Below are positions 1 through 7,848 of a DNA stretch of 64,000 bases, piece after piece. A program made the position numbers and the translations under genes. How positions within the stretch are numbered: the stretch's first letter is position 1; the number at the start of each line of letters is the position of its first letter. Under the pieces are notes generated by a model, which saw only the letters and a program-made list of their open reading frames with translations, was not told the DNA's origin and searched no databases. The DNA comes from JAZTYK01 sp045636925 (lineage in GTDB: Bacteria > Bacillota > Clostridia > Oscillospirales > Butyricicoccaceae), in contig JAZTYK010000032.1 in assembly GCA_045636925.1 (NCBI GenBank), positions 1-64,000 on the forward strand. The letters are read 5' to 3'.

Positions 1-199
1 CGCCCAGCAGATCGCCCGCCTTATCCAGGGTGATCTTGGCCTTGACGCCATCCACGATTTTCTCGATCACGTCGTCAGGCAGATCCACACCCAGGAGCTT
101 TTCCACAGCCTTGATGGGATCCTTTTTGAATTCTGCCTGCAGTTCAGGGTCCTTCTGGATTTTCTCCACCAGTTCCTGAATCTTTGCCTTGATATCCAT
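1..199 (-). CDS. Small protein with NHLP/Nif11-like leader sequence (partial, C-terminus outside window)
   Basis: Sixty-six residues are visible from an ATG at 199 preceded by GAGGAG; the frame is still open at base 1. The protein is helical and charged. Its core reads as two spaced Asp-Pro dipeptides (KDPELQ and KDPIKA) followed by GVDLPDD, the layout of NHLP/Nif11-type leader domains of ribosomally made peptides. It starts 7 bases after the DUF1508 gene stop, so the two are probably cotranscribed. No core peptide or modifying enzyme is visible, so the leader comparison is inference. It may simply be one of the abundant small cytosolic helical proteins of Clostridia. Confidence 0.6.
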   Translation of the reverse strand, partial: MDIKAKIQELVEKIQKDPELQAEFKKDPIKAVEKLLGVDLPDDVIEKIVDGVKAKITLDKAGDLLG

Positions 200-206
200 A
201 CTGTGA

Positions 207-575
207 TTACTCCTCGATGATCTGGGCATCCACGGCGTTCTTCTTGACAGACTCCACGCCGTTGACACAGCTTGCCATAGCCACATAGCCCTCGCTGACT
301 GCGATGACCTGACCGTTGGTGGCCTTCAGACGGAAACGGAACTCACCAGCCTTGTCAGTATAGACTTCAAACTTAGGATGACGCTGAGCTTCATAACCTT
401 CAACGGTCTGATTCTCAACATTTGCTACAGGAGCATTCTTCTGTACGCTTGCAAGACCCTTGCGGCAGGCTGCCTCAGAGGAATAAACCTCAGAAGTTGC
501 GATAACCTCTCCATTACCGGCTTTCAGGTCGAACTTGACACCAGTGTTTACTTTACGAATTACAAACTTGCCCAT
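207..575 (-). CDS. DUF1508 (YegP/UPF0339) tandem-domain protein
   Basis: The 122-residue protein holds two copies of the roughly 50-residue DUF1508 unit, at about residues 1-52 and 62-118. Both copies carry the family pattern of an aromatic strand, a K-x-GNGEVIA or KATNGQVIA turn, and an S-E-x-Y segment leading into an xGxxSVKKNA helix. The ATG at 575 follows AGGAGG with about 6 bases of spacing; an upstream in-frame start at 638 lacks a ribosome binding site and lies over the promoter. Members are small cytosolic proteins of unproven function. It leads a two-gene unit with the leader-like gene downstream. Confidence 0.85.
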   Translation of the reverse strand: MGKFVIRKVNTGVKFDLKAGNGEVIATSEVYSSEAACRKGLASVQKNAPVANVENQTVEGYEAQRHPKFEVYTDKAGEFRFRLKATNGQVIAVSEGYVAMASCVNGVESVKKNAVDAQIIEE

Positions 576-633
576 TGTTATTCCTCCTATACATGCATTA
601 ATTACGCAAAATCTTGCGCAGTGCTTTGATGTT

Positions 634-662
634 AGCATACAACATTTTGCTTATGATTGCAA
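634..662 (-). promoter_or_regulatory. Promoter for the DUF1508 gene
   Basis: On the minus strand TTGCAA (657-662) and TATGCT (634-639) are separated by 17 bases, a good sigma-A match. Transcription would start near 627, leaving a leader of about 50 bases that contains a small CGCAA/TTGCG stem. Confidence 0.6.
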
Positions 663-694
663 GGATTTTGTCAGAAAAAATCAAAGAATTATGT

Positions 695-1030
695 TTATAA
701 GCCTTGAATTATCTCTTCCAGCTTGTACAAAAAGTTCTCTTCTCCAATTGTATTCATCTTAAAAAATACTGCCTGGCTGCCACCGGAAGTAATGGCAGAA
801 AGATGCACTGGACCGTTATTTGCTTGGAACAGCGTGATGGTCAAACTGACTCGATTCCCACCTAAATAACTGTAACGCTCATAAACCAATACTTTGCAGC
901 GTGCGTTCTCAACCACGAACTCGCTGCTGTCCTCCAATGTCAAAGAGTAACTGCTTTTTCGGAGGCCATGATCAATCGTTTCAACAGTCTCCTCAAAAGA
1001 GGTCTGTAAAACTCGTTCTAATTTTGCCAT
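695..1030 (-). CDS. DUF6054 family protein
   Basis: The 111-residue cytosolic protein matches the DUF6054 family from memory: an N-terminal MAKLER, a central VYERYS motif, NRVSLTITL, and the conserved SAITSGGSQAVFFK block near residues 80-95. The ATG at 1030 follows GAGGGAG and is preferred over the in-frame start at 1063, which has no ribosome binding site. Function is unknown; the family occurs in Firmicutes and no catalytic residues are recognised. It is a single gene between the DUF1508 unit and a terminator for the gene upstream. Confidence 0.75.
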   Translation of the reverse strand: MAKLERVLQTSFEETVETIDHGLRKSSYSLTLEDSSEFVVENARCKVLVYERYSYLGGNRVSLTITLFQANNGPVHLSAITSGGSQAVFFKMNTIGEENFLYKLEEIIQGL

Positions 1031-1090
1031 GTCATCACACTCCCTCTTTCTTCTATTAACCATAACATGCCATAATCAATTCCACATGAA

Positions 1091-1123
1091 AAGAAAACGA
1101 CGAGAGCGCTCGCTCTCGCCGTT
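1091..1123 (-). terminator. Rho-independent terminator of the CofE-like gene
   Basis: A CGAGAG/CTCTCG stem (1101-1118) with extra ACG/CGT pairing is followed on the minus strand by TTTTCTTTTC. It lies just after the stop at 1135. Confidence 0.7.
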
Positions 1124-1134
1124 TGTATAAATCA

Positions 1135-2328
1135 TTATTCTGCAGTGTAGTTATCGAAATAACCTTGAATATAGACAATGGGGGTACCCTTGTCGCCGGA
1201 ACCGGAAGTCAGGTCGCAGAGAGAGCCGATCAAATCAGTCAGTCTGCGAGGAGTCGTACCCTCAGACACCATCTGACCCACCAGATCGCCATCTTTCTTC
1301 TGGATTTCCTTTTTAATGGCATCACGCAAGGCTTCGCCGCTCAGATCGGCAAAGTCATTATCGGCCAAATACTTCAGTTTCAGCTCGTTGGGGGTTCCCT
1401 CAAGACCTGCAGTATATGCAGGAGAAACTACGGGGTCTGCCAGTTCCCAAATCTTGCCCACAGGATCCTTGAATGCACCGTCGCCGTAAACCATGACTTC
1501 CACACACTTACCGGTTTCTTTCAGAATCTTAGCCTGAATTGCTTCCACCAAATCCTGACAGTCACGGGGGAACAGTTTCACAGTGTCCTCGGTTGCCTTG
1601 TTAGTGCCCAACAGACCGAACCGTGCATTATAGCCGCTGCCATTAATCGAGGCAGTCATGATTTCATCCATACCAAAGACACGCTCGGCACCGGCAGCCT
1701 TCAGGATACGCTTGGTACGCTTGCGAGTATGAATGTCACAGCACAGTACATTCTTGGTATAGTTGAGAATTGCGCGTGCATCATTTGCAAAGATGATCTC
1801 AGCTTCTGCACCACTCTCTTCAATCAGCTGCTGATAATATGCAACGTAGTCCATACCGGTAAAAGGATGCTTGGTGTAGCCAAACAGTTCGCGGTATTTT
1901 TCCAAAGTCAGCACATCGCGATAGGGATTTACACCCTTTTCATCCATTACATCTACATCGATCAAGTGATTGCCCACTTCATCAGAAGGATAAGACAGCA
2001 TCAAAACAACCTTTTTTGCGCCCTTTGCAATACCACGCAGGCAAATTGCAAAACGATTACGGCTCAGAATGGGGAAAATGACACCAATCGTCTCACCGCC
2101 CAGCTTTTCACGAACATCGGTAGCAATGTCATCCACGCTGGCATAGTTTCCCTGGGCACGAGCTACGATGGCTTCGGTCATGGCAACGACATCACGGTCA
2201 CGAATCTCAAAACCTTCCTGACGAGATGCCTCCAGAACAGACTCTGTTACGATTTGGACCAAGTCATCATTGGCACGGATGATAGGCGCACGGATACCTC
2301 TAGAAACAGTACCGACCATACGACTCAT
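1135..2328 (-). CDS. Coenzyme F420-0:gamma-glutamyl ligase-like protein (CofE family)
   Basis: This 397-residue protein resembles the CofE fold (PF01996): an N-terminal G-x-x-SRGIRAPII segment followed by DDL, a DVVAMTEAIVARAQG segment (CofE: GDvlvvaqKvvSkaeG), and a C-terminal IVYIQGY strand. True CofE adds glutamates to F420-0; this clostridial version is longer than the archaeal enzyme (about 250 residues) and no other F420 gene is visible, so it may ligate glutamate or another amino acid to a different acceptor. ATG at 2328 follows GGGAGTG; the in-frame start at 2379 lies too close to the promoter to be used. It is monocistronic, with its own promoter and terminator. Confidence 0.75.
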   Translation of the reverse strand: MSRMVGTVSRGIRAPIIRANDDLVQIVTESVLEASRQEGFEIRDRDVVAMTEAIVARAQGNYASVDDIATDVREKLGGETIGVIFPILSRNRFAICLRGIAKGAKKVVLMLSYPSDEVGNHLIDVDVMDEKGVNPYRDVLTLEKYRELFGYTKHPFTGMDYVAYYQQLIEESGAEAEIIFANDARAILNYTKNVLCCDIHTRKRTKRILKAAGAERVFGMDEIMTASINGSGYNARFGLLGTNKATEDTVKLFPRDCQDLVEAIQAKILKETGKCVEVMVYGDGAFKDPVGKIWELADPVVSPAYTAGLEGTPNELKLKYLADNDFADLSGEALRDAIKKEIQKKDGDLVGQMVSEGTTPRRLTDLIGSLCDLTSGSGDKGTPIVYIQGYFDNYTAE

Positions 2329-2391
2329 TCGAATCACTCCCAAATATATAAATTCTGCGGTGTATGCAAAATTGCTCACATCACACCCTAT

Positions 2392-2420
2392 AGTATAGCA
2401 CTATTCGCACTATTTGTAAA
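2392..2420 (-). promoter_or_regulatory. Promoter for the CofE-like gene
   Basis: Minus-strand TTTACA (2415-2420) and TATACT (2392-2397) lie 17 bases apart. An AATAGTGC repeat fills the spacer. The predicted start is near 2385, about 55 bases before the chosen ATG. Confidence 0.75.
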
Positions 2421-2490
2421 ACCATTTTTTAAATTTTTTGCAATTTCTTCGAAAAAAATCACGATTATTTATTTATGTTTTATTTTCTTT

Positions 2491-3891
2491 TTAGACTTCT
2501 TTCGGCACGGTATGACGAAGTGGATCCCATTTCCCTCTTGCATAATAAATCAGATAGAGCAAGCATACGGTCATGTTATTGGCAATCATACATGCCCAGG
2601 CAGATACCAGTCCCATGCCCAGAAGTTGTGTGCAAACAAACGTGCCAACAATACGTACACACCACATACCTAAAACACCGTATACAAAGGGAATTACGGT
2701 GTTTCCAAGCCCCTGGAGCATGCCTTCCAAAATAATAGAAACGCCGTAGAATGGTTCCGAAATCGCCACCATGCGTAACACAATCACACCCAATCCTATT
2801 ACCGCGGCACTCTTGGAAAAAATACCCATAAGACCCGGCGCAAATGCGAAAAGCAGGCCGCCGGAAATTGCCATCAGTAACAGAACCACAACAATGCTGA
2901 TCTTTAACAGGTCACGCAGTCTCTGGCGATCTCCTGCGCCCAAAGCATTGCCCGCCAATGTGGCAGCTGCTGTCTGCATTCCCCAGCCGGGAATATAAAA
3001 TGCAGACTCAACCGTGTTCGCAATTGCGTGTGCCGCAGTCGCCACTCCACCAAGTGAATTGATCATGGCTGCAAAGGCCACAAAGCCCAAGGATGTACCA
3101 AAACGTTGAAGTACATTTGGGACTGCAATCTGCAGGCACGGATGCAATACGTTCCATTCCAGACGCAAGGGCAACCCCCGAGGCGAAACAGACGGATGCT
3201 GCCAAAGGGCGATTGTTGTTAAGACGCCTCCTACCACAAATGAAATCGCGCTGGCGGCCGCAGCACCTACAACACCCCATCCCGCGCCAAATATTAAAAT
3301 GGAAACATCGCCCAAAACTACTTCTCTGCTTGGGTAGATGAATAAAAAGTTCAGAACGATGTTGATGATGTTTACCAAAACACCCACCCGCATCGGCGTT
3401 TTAGTATCACCCACCGCACGCAATAAGCTGCTAAAAACCAGACTCGCTGTTCGCGGAATCATTGGCAGGTACAATACAAAGAAATAAGAAGATGCCATAG
3501 ATTGAATCTGCGGATCCACTTGCATCCAACGGGGAACAAATGGACTGACAGCAGCCAATAAAACAGTAAATACCGAACCGATTATCAACACCAGAAGCAC
3601 TGCCTGTGCCGCAGAATGAGAAGCTACTTCCCTGTTACCCGCTCCGCATGCTCGAGCAACGTATGCCAAAAATCCGATTCCCAAAGCAGAGATACTGCTG
3701 ATGACCAGCCAACCCACAGTTCCGGTACAGCCAACCGCAGCGGTTGCATCTGTTCCCAATGCACCTACCATTGCCGTATCAATATATTGCACCGCCGTTT
3801 GGAACAACTGCTCCAACATAGTTGGCCATGCTAAGGAAAACAACACCGGAAGCATATGCATCGGTAATTTTAATGTTATGCGCTTTATCAT
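2491..3891 (-). CDS. MATE family multidrug/cation antiporter
   Basis: The 466-residue protein has about 12 hydrophobic helices in two similar halves, as expected for MATE exporters that expel drugs or metabolites in exchange for Na+ or H+. The first helix carries the usual WPTMLEQLFQTAVQYIDTAMVG segment of the family, and both halves have G-rich membrane motifs. ATG at 3891 has GAGG six bases upstream; a GTG at 3903 is possible but adds only four residues. It has an extended -10 promoter and is unrelated in sequence detail to the second MATE gene at 44954. The substrate cannot be inferred. Confidence 0.88.
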   Translation of the reverse strand: MIKRITLKLPMHMLPVLFSLAWPTMLEQLFQTAVQYIDTAMVGALGTDATAAVGCTGTVGWLVISSISALGIGFLAYVARACGAGNREVASHSAAQAVLLVLIIGSVFTVLLAAVSPFVPRWMQVDPQIQSMASSYFFVLYLPMIPRTASLVFSSLLRAVGDTKTPMRVGVLVNIINIVLNFLFIYPSREVVLGDVSILIFGAGWGVVGAAAASAISFVVGGVLTTIALWQHPSVSPRGLPLRLEWNVLHPCLQIAVPNVLQRFGTSLGFVAFAAMINSLGGVATAAHAIANTVESAFYIPGWGMQTAAATLAGNALGAGDRQRLRDLLKISIVVVLLLMAISGGLLFAFAPGLMGIFSKSAAVIGLGVIVLRMVAISEPFYGVSIILEGMLQGLGNTVIPFVYGVLGMWCVRIVGTFVCTQLLGMGLVSAWACMIANNMTVCLLYLIYYARGKWDPLRHTVPKEV

Positions 3892-3927
3892 ACCATACCT
3901 CACATGACATCCTCACAATATATGTTC

Positions 3928-3936
3928 ATTATATCA
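3928..3936 (-). promoter_or_regulatory. Extended -10 promoter for the MATE gene
   Basis: Minus-strand TGATATAAT (3928-3936) is a full extended -10 box. The -35 region at 3951-3956 (TAGAAA) is weak. Confidence 0.5.
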
Positions 3937-3979
3937 CACAAGTAAGCTGATTTCTACTAGAACGAAATTTTCATGATAC

Positions 3980-4009
3980 AAAAAGCCCGGACAGCAGATG
4001 CTGTCCGGG
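3980..4009 (-). terminator. Terminator of the degV gene
   Basis: A ten-pair stem CCCGGACAGC/GCTGTCCGGG with a four-base loop (3986-4009) is followed on the minus strand by CTTTTTG. It lies 18 bases after the DegV stop. Confidence 0.85.
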
Positions 4010-4027
4010 TGAACATACGATAATTTG

Positions 4028-4858
4028 TTAGCCTTCAAAACCGATGAGCATGCCGCCGTATTCTGCGTAAAAGCTACACAGTGCACTACACTTGCCAATA
4101 ATAACGTTAGCATTGGGGAACTTATCCATAATAGCCTGTTTCAAATCTTCTGCTGCAGAGGGGTTAAAGCAATGATGAATGCGAACTTTACCGCCACAGT
4201 AACCCATTGCCTCCAAATGCTTCATAAGCTCGGGCACTACCTTTTTCTCGCCTCTGGCTTTACCAGTCGGCTGCAGCGTTCCCTGGTCACTTGCCTTGCC
4301 AATCAAACGAAGGCCCAACATGCCTGCCAGTTTTGCAACTGCGCCGGGAACACGGCCATTATTGGCCAAATTATGCAAAGATTCCAAAGAAAACACCAAA
4401 TGGGTCTTGGATAAGTATTCCTTTGCCTGAGAAACAACCTCAGAAAAGCTCAGTCCTGCCTGCAGCAAAGTCTGCACTCTTTCCGCAAGCAGTGTCATTT
4501 CAGGACCTGCAGACAAAGTGTCAAAGACATGAATCTTTCCCTGAGGATGCTGCTCTTGCCAAGTTTCGGCCGCTACAAATGCAGCATTATAGCTTCCGGA
4601 CAAGTTGCTGGTGATGGTAATACAATACACTTCATCAGTATCACCAAAAGCCTCCAAATAATCACCTACACTGGGACATGCCGTACTTGCCTTTCCCTTG
4701 TATTCACGAAGGAACTCTACCATCCCACGCACATCTGCAGTAGCGGTATCTACATACTCACGGTCTTCAACAGTAATTTTCAAAGGCGCACATGAAAAGT
4801 TGGCTCCTTCCATTGTGTACAAATCGCCTGCCGAGTCCATTACAATTTTATATCCCAT
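4028..4858 (-). CDS. DegV family fatty-acid-binding protein
   Basis: The 276-residue protein shows the DegV layout: N-terminal VMDSAGDL, a mid-protein SPSVGDY-like TACPSVGDYLEAF, the ITITSNLSGSYNAA motif that binds the fatty-acid carboxylate, and HNLANNGRVPGAVAKLAG. Family members (FakB) hand bound fatty acids to the kinase FakA; no fakA is visible here, so a stand-alone or trans-acting role is likely. ATG at 4858 sits four bases after GGAGGG, better than the in-frame start at 4870. It is divergent from the DUF1836 gene and has its own promoter. Confidence 0.88.
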   Translation of the reverse strand: MGYKIVMDSAGDLYTMEGANFSCAPLKITVEDREYVDTATADVRGMVEFLREYKGKASTACPSVGDYLEAFGDTDEVYCITITSNLSGSYNAAFVAAETWQEQHPQGKIHVFDTLSAGPEMTLLAERVQTLLQAGLSFSEVVSQAKEYLSKTHLVFSLESLHNLANNGRVPGAVAKLAGMLGLRLIGKASDQGTLQPTGKARGEKKVVPELMKHLEAMGYCGGKVRIHHCFNPSAAEDLKQAIMDKFPNANVIIGKCSALCSFYAEYGGMLIGFEG

Positions 4859-4899
4859 AGTTCCCTCCACATCTTTGGTCCATCCATGTTTCTACACAT

Positions 4900-4928
4900 A
4901 CTATATCAGCTTTGAAATATCCCGTCAA
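4900..4928 (-). promoter_or_regulatory. Promoter for degV
   Basis: Minus-strand TTGACG (4923-4928) and TATAGT (4900-4905) are 17 bases apart. Transcription would begin near 4893, leaving a leader of about 35 bases. Confidence 0.75.
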
Positions 4929-4946
4929 GAGTTTTAGAAAACCCGA

Positions 4947-4975
4947 TTGACATTTTTTGCAGTTTTCGCTACAAT
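4947..4975 (+). promoter_or_regulatory. Near-consensus promoter for the DUF1836 gene
   Basis: TTGACA (4947-4952) and TACAAT (4970-4975) are 17 bases apart. The expected start of transcription, 6-8 bases after the -10 box, coincides with the ATG at 4982, so the message would carry no leader. Confidence 0.8.
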
Positions 4976-4981
4976 ACAGCT

Positions 4982-5515
4982 ATGGATATGGAAACAAAAC
5001 GCCGTACGGCAGAAACGCTCCATCAATTCCGCATGCCTCGTTATGCTGAATTACCCAACATGGGGTTGTATTTGGAGCAAACAACAAAATATATTAACAC
5101 ATGTCTGGCACCGCTTGGCTGTTTGGAAATCACCCCGTCTATGGTCAGTAATTATGTAAAAAAGGGACTGCTTCCAAACCCAATTAAAAAGCAGTACTAT
5201 GCCGAACATATTGCATACTTGTTCTTTGTCGCAATTGCAAAGAACATGCTGAGTATGGAAGACATTGGTTTGTTTATTAAAATGCAGCAAAACTCCTACG
5301 ACAGTCAGACTGCATATAACTATCTTTGCGACGAAATGGAAAACATTATTTTTTACATTTTCGGACTCAAGGATACGTTGGAACAACTAGGCACTACGCA
5401 ATCCATGGAAAAAGATATGCTGGGCAGTCTGGTGTTCTCTGCAGCAAATGTCATTTATATGCACGTTTGCATGGAAGAATTGAAATCCAACTTTCTGAAA
5501 CCCAAAGATGAATAA
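4982..5515 (+). CDS. DUF1836 domain protein, putative MerR-like regulator, probable leaderless start
   Basis: The 177-residue protein matches DUF1836. Residues about 48-75 (ITPSMVSNYVKKGLLPNPIKKQYY) look like a helix-turn-helix with a winged K-x-Y segment, as in MerR-type DNA-binding domains, followed by AHIAYLFFVAIAKNMLSMEDI. Members are thought to be transcription regulators; target unknown. The only clear promoter upstream ends seven bases before ATG 4982 and no ribosome binding site precedes this ATG, the ATG at 4988, or later in-frame ATGs. A leaderless message is therefore the simplest reading. Its gene is divergent from degV and convergent with wecB. Confidence 0.82.
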   Translation: MDMETKRRTAETLHQFRMPRYAELPNMGLYLEQTTKYINTCLAPLGCLEITPSMVSNYVKKGLLPNPIKKQYYAEHIAYLFFVAIAKNMLSMEDIGLFIKMQQNSYDSQTAYNYLCDEMENIIFYIFGLKDTLEQLGTTQSMEKDMLGSLVFSAANVIYMHVCMEELKSNFLKPKDE

Positions 5516-5598
5516 CAGTTTAATATTCTGATCTTGACAAGTTTTAATCGTTTTTTCTTGTAAAGTTATAATTCTTTACACTTATTTGTTTATATAAC

Positions 5599-5632
5599 AA
5601 AAGACTGCACTGAATATTCAGTGCAGTCTTTT
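5599..5632. terminator. Bidirectional terminator between DUF1836 gene and wecB
   Basis: AAAAGACTGCACTGAA and its complement form a 34-base near-perfect palindrome, so each strand has a 12-14 pair stem ending in TTTT. It separates two convergent genes. Confidence 0.85.
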
Positions 5633-5635
5633 GTG

Positions 5636-6733
5636 TTATGTGTCAAGAAGTATTTTCACAATCTGTTCCGATGCCGTTCCATCACCGTACGGATTATGTG
5701 CATGTGCCATTTTCTGATACATTTGGCTATCTGTTAACAACTCCTGGCAGGCGTTAAATATCACTTGTTCGTCTGTACCCACCAGTTTCAATGTGCCGGC
5801 AGCAACGCCTTCAGGACGTTCAGTAACTTCACGCATCACCAGGACCGGTTTACCAAGTGCAGGAGCCTCTTCTTGTATGCCACCACTATCAGTAAGCACA
5901 AAGTATGCTCTTGCCATAAAGTTATGGAAATCCAGCACGTCCAAAGGTTGAATGATATGTATGCGCTCATGATTCCCTAATTCTTCCTGGGCTACCTTGC
6001 GCACTGTCGGATTCATATGAACCGGATAAATCACTTTCACATCTGGATATCGCTCAACAATCCGGCGCACTGCGCGGAACATCCGATGCATAGGCTCTCC
6101 CAGATTTTCTCTGCGATGTGCCGTTAATAGTATCAATCGGGAACCCGTTGCCCAATCCAGTTCATCATGTCTGTATTCATCACAAACTGTTGTTTTCAAT
6201 GCATCAATTGCCGTATTGCCTGTAACGTAAATCTTATCTGCAGGTTTACCTTCGCGAAGCAGGTTGTCCCGGCTATTGCAAGTGGGGGCAAAGAAATATC
6301 GGCTCATCATGTCTACGGCCTGACGATTCATCTCTTCCGGATAAGGTGCTGTCAAATCGTAGGTACGCAAACCAGCTTCAACATGACCAACAGAAATATT
6401 CCGATAAAAACAAGCTAAAGCCGTGGCAAAAGTTGTAGTCGTGTCACCATGAACTAAAACCAGATCCGGTTTCTCCGCGTCCAAAATCGGATTTAAGCCT
6501 TGCAAAACTCTGGTTGTTATGTCAGCAAGTGTCTGCTGCGGCTGCATCACCGACAAATCATAATCCGGTGTTAATTGAAATACATCCAGCACCTGCTGTA
6601 ACATCTGTTTGTGCTGTCCTGTGACACATACAACGGTCTGCACCTCAGCAGATTTTTTTTGAAGAGCGTCTACCAAGGGGCACATTTTAATTGCTTCTGG
6701 CCGTGTCCCAAACACAATCATTATTTTTTTCAT
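5636..6733 (-). CDS. wecB: UDP-N-acetylglucosamine 2-epimerase (non-hydrolysing)
   Basis: The 365-residue enzyme interconverts UDP-GlcNAc and UDP-ManNAc, supplying ManNAc for wall teichoic acid or capsular glycans. Motifs include VFGTRPEAIKM at the N-terminus, VTGQHKQML, VHGDTTTTFA, GHVEAGLRT, PEEMNR, TAHRREN and TDSGGIQEEAP, all typical of the family. Usual family length is about 370-380. ATG at 6733 follows GAGGGG; an in-frame start at 6805 overlaps the promoter's -35 box. It is monocistronic, with no other glycan genes adjacent. Confidence 0.95.
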   Translation of the reverse strand: MKKIMIVFGTRPEAIKMCPLVDALQKKSAEVQTVVCVTGQHKQMLQQVLDVFQLTPDYDLSVMQPQQTLADITTRVLQGLNPILDAEKPDLVLVHGDTTTTFATALACFYRNISVGHVEAGLRTYDLTAPYPEEMNRQAVDMMSRYFFAPTCNSRDNLLREGKPADKIYVTGNTAIDALKTTVCDEYRHDELDWATGSRLILLTAHRRENLGEPMHRMFRAVRRIVERYPDVKVIYPVHMNPTVRKVAQEELGNHERIHIIQPLDVLDFHNFMARAYFVLTDSGGIQEEAPALGKPVLVMREVTERPEGVAAGTLKLVGTDEQVIFNACQELLTDSQMYQKMAHAHNPYGDGTASEQIVKILLDT

Positions 6734-6776
6734 ATATGCCCCTCCCCTCTGTTTCATGCTTATATGCTTGATTTGC

Positions 6777-6805
6777 ATTATAGCATATTCTGAAAACCTG
6801 GTCAA
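6777..6805 (-). promoter_or_regulatory. Promoter for wecB
   Basis: Minus-strand TTGACC (6800-6805) and TATAAT (6777-6782) with a 17-base spacer. Start of transcription is expected near 6770, giving a leader of about 37 bases. Confidence 0.8.
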
Positions 6806-6831
6806 TCGAAACCTTCCACATCTCTTATAGC

Positions 6832-6860
6832 GAAGAAAAACGGCTCCTGTAGGAGCCGTT
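6832..6860 (-). terminator. Terminator of the YihY-family gene
   Basis: A CGGCTCC/GGAGCCG stem (6841-6858) is followed on the minus strand by TTTTTCTTCG. Confidence 0.8.
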
Positions 6861-6867
6861 TCATCAT

Positions 6868-7719
6868 TTATTCTTCAGAATTCTTCGGTTTTCTCGCTTT
6901 CCGTTCTTCAAGCAAAATATGATTGAATACGCCACCCATAATCAGTATGACACCTGTAATCCAAAGCCAAAGCATCAGAACCATGATAGTGCTTAATGAT
7001 CCGTAAAGCAAGGAATACCCTTCCATATTTGCAATATAATATGAAAATGCCAAAGTCGCTGCAAACCACAAACTCAGTGCAAAAATTGCGCCCGGTAAAA
7101 CTTGGCACATGCGGTATTCACCGCTGCCCACCATATAGTAGTAAAACCACAACAGCAAAAGCATACAAGCCGGAACCAAAAACAAGCGCAACATAGCCCA
7201 AAGCTGAAGAAACCACTGGGGGATATACAGATATTTTCCGATGTCGCTAAGCAAATTTCCGCTGATAATCATAATAAATAAGAAAATAAATACCGCAACC
7301 ATCAGCAAAAGGCAAAAAGCTAACACGCCCAAATAATGCAGCAGACCACCGTGTGGCAGCTGGTACACAGATAATAGAGATCCCGTTAGGGAGTCAACAG
7401 CTCGAAACAGCATGAATACCGTTAAAATTAAGCCGGCATACAACAATACTTCTGACTGTAATGCCCCTATATAGTTCATGTATTCTGTGAATAATGCTAC
7501 GATCTCCTGCGGCAATACAATATTCAATTTATCCAATAATGCGGCCGGTGAAAAGTGCAGCATACTGAGTGCCGCATTCAAAAAAATCAAAAGCGGAAAT
7601 AGCGAAAAAATCAAATAATATGCAAGAGCTGCAGCCGATTTTCCGACATTATCCGAAAAATAACGGCTAAACATCTTGCGAATTACTGTTATCGGCAAGC
7701 TATTGGTGATGGACTCCAT
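6868..7719 (-). CDS. YihY/BrkB family inner-membrane protein
   Basis: The 283-residue protein begins with a short cytosolic helix, then the family hallmark KSAAALAYYLIFSLFPLLIFL at about residues 27-47, and has six predicted membrane helices. The family was once called ribonuclease BN by mistake; its true role is unknown, probably transport or envelope-related. ATG at 7719 follows GGGGGAGGGG. The C-terminal tail (LEERKARKPKNSEE) is charged and cytosolic. It has its own promoter and terminator and forms no operon with its neighbours. Confidence 0.9.
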   Translation of the reverse strand: MESITNSLPITVIRKMFSRYFSDNVGKSAAALAYYLIFSLFPLLIFLNAALSMLHFSPAALLDKLNIVLPQEIVALFTEYMNYIGALQSEVLLYAGLILTVFMLFRAVDSLTGSLLSVYQLPHGGLLHYLGVLAFCLLLMVAVFIFLFIMIISGNLLSDIGKYLYIPQWFLQLWAMLRLFLVPACMLLLLWFYYYMVGSGEYRMCQVLPGAIFALSLWFAATLAFSYYIANMEGYSLLYGSLSTIMVLMLWLWITGVILIMGGVFNHILLEERKARKPKNSEE

Positions 7720-7755
7720 AGCGCCCCTCCCCCATTACAACAATTCTTCAGTTTC

Positions 7756-7783
7756 AGTATAGCACATTTTTTCAAAATTACAA
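7756..7783 (-). promoter_or_regulatory. Promoter for the YihY-family gene
   Basis: Minus-strand TTGTAA (7778-7783) and TATACT (7756-7761) with a 16-base spacer. Confidence 0.6.
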
Positions 7784-7792
7784 AACAATTTG

Positions 7793-7835
7793 CAAAAAAG
7801 TAAAACCAGAGGGACATCATGTGATGTCCCTCTGG
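7793..7835 (-). terminator. Terminator of the EF-G-like gene
   Basis: A 14-pair stem CCAGAGGGACATCA/TGATGTCCCTCTGG (7806-7835) with a two-base centre is followed on the minus strand by TTTTACTTTTTTG. Confidence 0.88.
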
Positions 7836-7848
7836 CGTATGTCAGAAA

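Noticed and set aside
1123..2673. 516-codon plus-strand frame opposite the CofE-like gene and past its promoter
   Set aside because: It runs opposite a well-supported gene and across its promoter, with no homology.
5516..5598. TTGACA- and TATAAT-like words after the DUF1836 gene
   Set aside because: The boxes are spaced 21-27 bases apart, unlike a usable promoter, and no plus-strand gene follows.
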